Position numbers and translations under genes: made by a program | The notes under the pieces: model-generated | Database searches by the model: none | Seen by the model: the letters and a program-made list of their open reading frames with translations, nothing else | Told to the model about the DNA's origin: nothing | Source of the DNA: Bacteroidota bacterium | Lineage (GTDB): Bacteria; Bacteroidota; Ignavibacteria; SZUA-365; JAADGX01 | DNA length: 9,941 bases | Assembly: GCA_024276335.1 (NCBI GenBank) | Contig: JAJRXL010000007.1 | Span: 1 to 9,941, forward strand | Direction of reading: 5' to 3' | In this document: positions 5,888-9,941 of the stretch, one piece after another | Layout: every line of letters begins with the position of its first letter | Position numbering within the stretch: the stretch's first letter is position 1

Positions 5888-6990
5888 AGAAAACATTCCT
5901 TTCCGTCGTCGGCGCCAGGCCGAATTTTATGAAAATCGCCCCCCTCCACCGGGAGCTGCTAAAACACCGGAACAGGATCAAGCACGTGATCCTTCACACG
6001 GGTCAGCATTACGATGAAAAGATGTCCAGGATTTTTTTCGATGACCTGGAGCTCCCGGAACCGGATATCTATCTCGGCGTCGGTTCCGGCACGCATGCGG
6101 AACAAACCGGGCATATCATGATCAAGTTCGAAAAAGTTCTCGCGGAGGTCGAACCGCACCTCGTGATCGTGGTCGGAGACGTGAACTCGACCCTGGCTTG
6201 CTCGGTGACCAGCGCCAAGATGGGAGTGCCCGTTGCGCATATAGAAGCGGGTTTGCGAAGTTTCGACCGCTCCATGCCGGAAGAGATAAACCGCATGGTG
6301 ACCGACATCCTTTCCGATTTCCTTTTCGTTACGGAGGAATCCGGCGTTGTCAACCTCACGCGTGAAGGCATCCCCCCCGACAAGGTTTACCTCGTGGGCG
6401 ACGTAATGATTGATTCGATCGTGTATTACCGTGAAAAAGCCTCACGGTCCGCTATCTTCAACACGTTGAACATCACACCCGGCCAATACACATTGGTCAC
6501 GATCCATCGCCCCAGCAATGTTGACAACCGGGAAAACCTTGAAAAGATTCTCCGGATATTCACCGAACTCGAGCGCGACACCCGCTTGGTTTTTCCCGTT
6601 CACCCACGCACACGGAACCGCATGGAGGAATTCGGTTTGTACGAGTCGTTCCGTTCCCTGCCGCATCTCATCCTCTGCGATCCGATCGGGTATCTCGACT
6701 TTCTCGCGCTCATGGAACGCGCCGCGCTCGTACTGACCGATTCGGGCGGGATCCAGGAAGAGACAACGTTTCTTCAGGTTCCGTGCATTACGATCCGGGA
6801 AAACACCGAACGGCCTATTACCGTGGAAAAAGGAACAAACCAACTGCTGGGCACGAACGTTTCGCTCGTGGTGCAAAAAAGCCGGGAGGCATTGAACGGG
6901 AAGACAAAGATGAGTATAATTCCTGCATTATGGGACGGCAAAGCCGCCCAACGCATCATCAAGATTTTGATGGCCAAGTTCTTCTCATGA
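5884..6990 (+). CDS. wecB: UDP-N-acetylglucosamine 2-epimerase (non-hydrolysing)
   Basis: 368 residues, full length. The enzyme interconverts UDP-GlcNAc and UDP-ManNAc in the cytoplasm by anti-elimination and re-addition of UDP, supplying ManNAc or, after oxidation, ManNAcA for surface polymers. Motifs: V-V-G-A-R-P-N-F at 8-15, H-T-G-Q-H-Y-D at 38-44, V-G-D-V-N-S-T at 97-103 (Asp99), H-I-E-A-G-L-R-S at 119-126 (Glu121), M-P-E-E-I-N-R at 131-137 (Glu133), T-I-H-R at 206-209 (His208), D-S-G-G-I-Q-E-E at 286-293 and R-E-N-T-E-R-P at 305-311. These include the catalytic residues aligned with Asp95, Glu117, Glu131 and His213 of E. coli WecB. The H-Y-D-x-x-M-S-x-x-F-F pattern is shared with WbpI-type epimerases that use UDP-2,3-diacetamido uronic acids, so the exact substrate is open. 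GTG is the start because it gives the conserved N-terminus. The stop overlaps the export gene's ATG (ATGA). Confidence 0.93.
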   Translation: MKKTFLSVVGARPNFMKIAPLHRELLKHRNRIKHVILHTGQHYDEKMSRIFFDDLELPEPDIYLGVGSGTHAEQTGHIMIKFEKVLAEVEPHLVIVVGDVNSTLACSVTSAKMGVPVAHIEAGLRSFDRSMPEEINRMVTDILSDFLFVTEESGVVNLTREGIPPDKVYLVGDVMIDSIVYYREKASRSAIFNTLNITPGQYTLVTIHRPSNVDNRENLEKILRIFTELERDTRLVFPVHPRTRNRMEEFGLYESFRSLPHLILCDPIGYLDFLALMERAALVLTDSGGIQEETTFLQVPCITIRENTERPITVEKGTNQLLGTNVSLVVQKSREALNGKTKMSIIPALWDGKAAQRIIKILMAKFFS

Positions 6991-8711
6991 AATATTTCGT
7001 GACTATCCTTCCTCTCGCCGTACTGGTGGCGTGGATTCAGAGTTCTTCCGCCCAGGTCGGTCCCGGCGAAGAATCCTCCATGCAGCTTTTACTCGGCGGT
7101 GGCGAGAAATCAAAAACCGAAACGGTCCGGCAACCCGTCGGCGAGCAGATACCGTTTTCCCGGACGATCGACCCCGATTATTACACATGCGGGCCGGGCG
7201 ACCAAATGGCGCTCGTGCTGACCAAACCGTTCAACCTGACCACGCCGCTCGTCGTATCCGCGGACGGGTCGCTTTTGATCCCCCGGATCGGGGCCGTAAA
7301 GGTCGCGGGGCTTACGCTCAGCACGGCTCGCACAACGGTTTTTTCGAAACTCCGGGAAAAGTATCACGACGTCCAGGGGACACTTTCACTCCTACAATCC
7401 CGGCCGATCCTTGTCCAGGTTGTCGGGCAAGTCAAGTCGCCGGGAATGATGAACATTACCGCGGGGACCCCCGTATCCGTCGCTCTCATGCTGGCGGACA
7501 TCGAACCTGAAACAAAAGCCACCCCCGGTTTTTCCCCTCCCGCTCCGGGAGCATCTGACGCCGGGTACCGCGCGCGCCTGGCACGACGATATTTTGGAAC
7601 CAACGAATCCGATCAACGGTCGCTGCGTCGTATCACGGTTCGACACACGGACGGCACGACCGACCGCGCCGACCTCGTTCGCTTTCTGGCCACCAACGAC
7701 CCCGCGTTTGATCCTTTTCTGCGGGAAGGCGATGTCGTCGTCGTTCCTTCCCGCCAGCAGAACGCCCCTGCAATCGGCATTTTCGGCGCGGTCAGGAACC
7801 CGGGTTCATTCGAGTTTCTGCCCGGCGACAAGCTATCCGACCTCGTAAAGATGGGGTTCGGACTGCGGCACGACATGGATATAACCGGCGCGACGCTTTT
7901 TCGAAGCAATGGAGAAAACGTTCCGCTCTCCGTGGACGATTTGATGCAAGAGAAGCTGATACCGGATATTTCCCTTCAACCGGGCGACCAACTTATTGTC
8001 TTTTCCAACCTTGCCCGTGCTTCCATGGGATCCGTGGCAATTGACGGCGAAGTCCATTCGCCGGGAGTCTTCCCCGTCGTTCCCGGCGTCACGCGACTGA
8101 CGGAGGTCGTGAAATCCGCGGGAGGATTTACCGACAATGCCTGGCCTTCATTGTGTGAACTCTATCGCCGCCAGATCGGAATAGACGGGACCCCCCTCGA
8201 CCTGGACAGGGAAGCCGCCCTGAATTTTCAGCGGAGCAACTTGTACATCGAGGACACCCTCCACTGGCGAAACGACAGCCGGGTTCGTGAAGGCAAGGTT
8301 GCCGTGGATTTTCACAAACTGTTCGTCTTGCACGATTCCACGGCTGACATCACGCTTGAAGACGGGGATATCCTGCTGGTCCCGAGAAACACCGGCACCG
8401 TGTACGTCTTCGGCCAGGTGAACAATCCCGGTTTCATTCCTTTTGTGGAAGGAAAAGATTTCGATTGGTACATCGAGCAAGCAAAAGGTTACGCGGAAGA
8501 GGCAAGCACCGGCCGGGCGCGAATCATCAAGGCGAATACCCGCGCCTGGATGGACCCGGATGACACCGTCATCGAGCCCGGCGACATGATCTTCGTACCC
8601 CATAAACCACTGATACGCCTTTCCACGACGAGCGACATCCTCTCCGTTGCCGCATCCATTATCGGCGCCGTCACCGGGATCACGTCTCTCGTGATTGCAG
8701 TCTTACGGTAA
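6987..8711 (+). CDS. Polysaccharide export protein with multiple SLBB domains (Wza-type, outer membrane)
   Basis: 574 residues from the ATG at 6987, which overlaps the wecB stop as ATGA and so implies translational coupling. The frame is open upstream to 6783, but that part lies over wecB and is not coding. Residues 1-22 are a Sec signal peptide (hydrophobic 4-17, likely cleavage S-S-A/Q). No lipobox cysteine is present, unlike classical Wza lipoproteins; the only cysteines are Cys68 and Cys390. A Poly_export domain covers about 63-145. About four SLBB-like units follow, each opening with a G-x-V-x-x-P-G turn (G147, G267, G354, G476) and closing with a G-D-x-(I/L/V)-x-V motif (near 248, 333, 460 and 532). 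Residues 549-571 are a hydrophobic C-terminal helix, which may be the membrane-spanning barrel helix as in Wza. It should form the periplasm-to-surface channel for the polymer made by this locus. Confidence 0.9.
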   Translation: MKYFVTILPLAVLVAWIQSSSAQVGPGEESSMQLLLGGGEKSKTETVRQPVGEQIPFSRTIDPDYYTCGPGDQMALVLTKPFNLTTPLVVSADGSLLIPRIGAVKVAGLTLSTARTTVFSKLREKYHDVQGTLSLLQSRPILVQVVGQVKSPGMMNITAGTPVSVALMLADIEPETKATPGFSPPAPGASDAGYRARLARRYFGTNESDQRSLRRITVRHTDGTTDRADLVRFLATNDPAFDPFLREGDVVVVPSRQQNAPAIGIFGAVRNPGSFEFLPGDKLSDLVKMGFGLRHDMDITGATLFRSNGENVPLSVDDLMQEKLIPDISLQPGDQLIVFSNLARASMGSVAIDGEVHSPGVFPVVPGVTRLTEVVKSAGGFTDNAWPSLCELYRRQIGIDGTPLDLDREAALNFQRSNLYIEDTLHWRNDSRVREGKVAVDFHKLFVLHDSTADITLEDGDILLVPRNTGTVYVFGQVNNPGFIPFVEGKDFDWYIEQAKGYAEEASTGRARIIKANTRAWMDPDDTVIEPGDMIFVPHKPLIRLSTTSDILSVAASIIGAVTGITSLVIAVLR

Positions 8712-8766
8712 CACGCTGGAGGGACATCCACCTTTGCGACCCGGCCTGGCATGGATTGAAATTCCA

Positions 8767-9941
8767 ATGAGGTGGTGGAGGAACATCGTGTTGCTGGCCG
8801 CGCTCGCGGTGCTCCTCCTCCAAACCATCGACTACATGAACTTCACTATCGACGACGCCTTCATCACCATGCGCGTGGCGGAGAATGTCGCGCACGGCCG
8901 CGGGTTTGTTTACAACCCGGGGGAATTCGTCGAAGGGTATTCCAACTGGCTGTGGGTCGTTTTGCTGAGCGTACCGGCGGCTTTGTCCGCCGGACACCCG
9001 GCGCCGGGATTCGGCCTGCTCTGGGCGGCGAAAATATTGAGTTACGTGCTTGCACTGGGTACGATATCGCTGACGTTTTTTCTCGCTCGCAAATTACTCT
9101 CGTGGTCGGATCTCAGGAACGTGTTTCCCGGAGTCGCCGTCCTGGCCCTCGTGTCCTGCGCGCCGTTCGTGCTTTGGGCCGTGAGCGGTATGGAGACCAT
9201 GGCGTGCGCTTTCTTTTTCACCCTGGCCGTGTACATCGTGACCGTGATTTTTTCGCGGGACACGCCCTTTCACGCCGTGCCAACCGGTTTGTACCTGAGC
9301 CTGGGCCTGGCCCTGAGCCTGGCGTCACTGACACGTCCGGAACCGGTTCTCCACGCGGTATTGGTGTTCGCGTTTCTCGCCTGGAAGCTTCCCGCGCGCG
9401 AACGACGGCCGGCCCTCGTGTACAGCGTCCTGCCTTTCGTGCTCATCATGAGCGCTTTCCTGGCCTGGCGCTGGTGGACCTACCACGACCTGCTCCCAAA
9501 CACATTCTATGCGAAAACCGGCGGCGGAATACGCAGCCTGGTCCTGGGCTCGAAATATCTGCTCGCGGGGTTTGCGGCAATTACCGGCCCGCTTTTTCTG
9601 TTTCTTCCTTTTGCTCCGGGTCGGGCGCGCGACAAATCGGCGGCGGTGCAGGTCATGGGAATATTCATCGCTGCATCGATTATCTTTACCGTGTACAGCG
9701 GCGGCGACTGGATGCCGGGTTTCCGGTTTCTCGTGCCGGTCGCACCCATGTTGCTGCTCCTGACCGTCATCGGGTTGCACAACGTGTTCCTCGTCGCCCG
9801 GCAGGCAGGATTATTCAGCGCAGTTCCACAATGGCTCCTTGCCGTGTTCCTCTTCACGGCGGTGTTCTCGACGGCCTTTTACGGGCGCACGATGATCCGG
9901 GGACAAATCCCCACGATGGCCACGGGCCTGCGCGCGATTCG
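8767..9941 (+). CDS. Multi-pass GT-C glycosyltransferase, AftB/ArnT-like, 3' end cut by window
   Basis: An open frame runs 391 codons from the ATG at 8767 to the window edge with no stop. It has many hydrophobic helices (from about 6-20, 61-75, 87-107, 121-137, 146-162, 174-188, 195-206, 217-233, 258-282, 297-309, 322-344 and 355-371). The first extracytoplasmic loop carries the GT-C acidic signature I-D-D-A-F-I (Asp29-Asp30), then R-V-A-E-N, H-G-R-G-F-V-Y-N-P-G and V-E-G-Y-S-N. Later come S-G-M-E-T (140-144), T-R-P-E-P (189-193), L-L-P-N-T-F-Y-A-K (242-250) and G-G-D-W-M (312-316). These recall mycobacterial AftB-type arabinofuranosyltransferases and their many uncharacterised bacterial relatives, which use polyprenyl-phosphate sugars outside the membrane. 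The sugar and acceptor are unknown. Start choice is uncertain: an in-frame TTG at 8734 has a strong GGAGGG (8718-8723), and an in-frame GTG at 8788 has GGAGGA (8777-8782). Confidence 0.85.
   Translation, partial: MRWWRNIVLLAALAVLLLQTIDYMNFTIDDAFITMRVAENVAHGRGFVYNPGEFVEGYSNWLWVVLLSVPAALSAGHPAPGFGLLWAAKILSYVLALGTISLTFFLARKLLSWSDLRNVFPGVAVLALVSCAPFVLWAVSGMETMACAFFFTLAVYIVTVIFSRDTPFHAVPTGLYLSLGLALSLASLTRPEPVLHAVLVFAFLAWKLPARERRPALVYSVLPFVLIMSAFLAWRWWTYHDLLPNTFYAKTGGGIRSLVLGSKYLLAGFAAITGPLFLFLPFAPGRARDKSAAVQVMGIFIAASIIFTVYSGGDWMPGFRFLVPVAPMLLLLTVIGLHNVFLVARQAGLFSAVPQWLLAVFLFTAVFSTAFYGRTMIRGQIPTMATGLRAI

Noticed and set aside
6783..6986. 68-residue N-terminal extension of the export protein
   Set aside because: It lies inside the wecB coding region. 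The ATG at 6987 gives a proper signal peptide and an ATGA overlap with wecB.
9295..9322. Direct repeat CTGAGCCTGG at 9295-9304 and 9313-9322
   Set aside because: It encodes a leucine-rich membrane helix (L-S-L-G-L-A-L-S-L-A), so codon reuse in a hydrophobic segment explains it.
9325..9857. Minus-strand frames of 116 and 151 residues opposite the GT-C gene
   Set aside because: They are antisense shadows of a strong multi-helix membrane protein whose GT-C motifs are on the plus strand.
1..9941. Search for CRISPR arrays, tRNA or rRNA genes, transposases, toxin-antitoxin pairs or a defence system
   Set aside because: No regularly spaced repeats, RNA gene signatures, transposase motifs or defence domains were seen. 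The window is explained by an ETF operon and a polysaccharide locus.

Overview
The window shows two divergently transcribed gene groups on a bacterial chromosome. The protein set suggests a fairly GC-rich member of the Bacteroidota/Chlorobiota/Ignavibacteria (FCB) superphylum: a bifunctional-nuclease protein with a C-terminal UVR motif, an etfB-etfA pair, weak Shine-Dalgarno signals and several GTG starts. This placement is inferred from family resemblance and is tentative.

Minus strand, bases 1-2566 (read right to left): etfB, etfA, a BFN/DUF151 nuclease-family gene and the 5' end of a signal-peptide TPR protein cut by the window edge. Gaps are 17, 37 and 34 bases, so the four probably form one operon. 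A good sigma70-like promoter (TTGCAA, 17 bp, TATATT) lies upstream of etfB. It sits inside a near-perfect 12-bp inverted repeat that looks like an operator.

Plus strand, bases 2867-9941: a surface-polysaccharide locus. It holds rfbB (dTDP-glucose 4,6-dehydratase), a UDP-N-acetylhexosamine 6-dehydrogenase (WbpA/TviB type), an unrecognised 131-residue basic/coiled-coil protein, a hairpin terminator, a non-hydrolysing UDP-GlcNAc 2-epimerase (wecB), a Wza-type SLBB export protein overlapping wecB by ATGA, and the first 391 codons of a multi-pass GT-C glycosyltransferase resembling AftB. Together these make dTDP-4-keto-6-deoxyglucose (precursor of rhamnose and other 6-deoxysugars) and N-acetylhexosamine/uronate nucleotide sugars, export polymer through the outer membrane, and transfer a sugar from a lipid carrier outside the cytoplasmic membrane. 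The locus evidently continues past the right edge, since no transferases, flippase or polymerase are otherwise present.

The dehydrogenase gene and the 149 bases after it are clearly AT-richer than the surroundings, suggesting a separately acquired piece within the locus. No tRNA, rRNA, CRISPR array, insertion sequence or recognisable novel defence system was seen. The least explained items are the small gene at 5410, the promoter inverted repeat, a putative leader peptide running into wecB, and the substituted residue next to the catalytic cysteine of the dehydrogenase.
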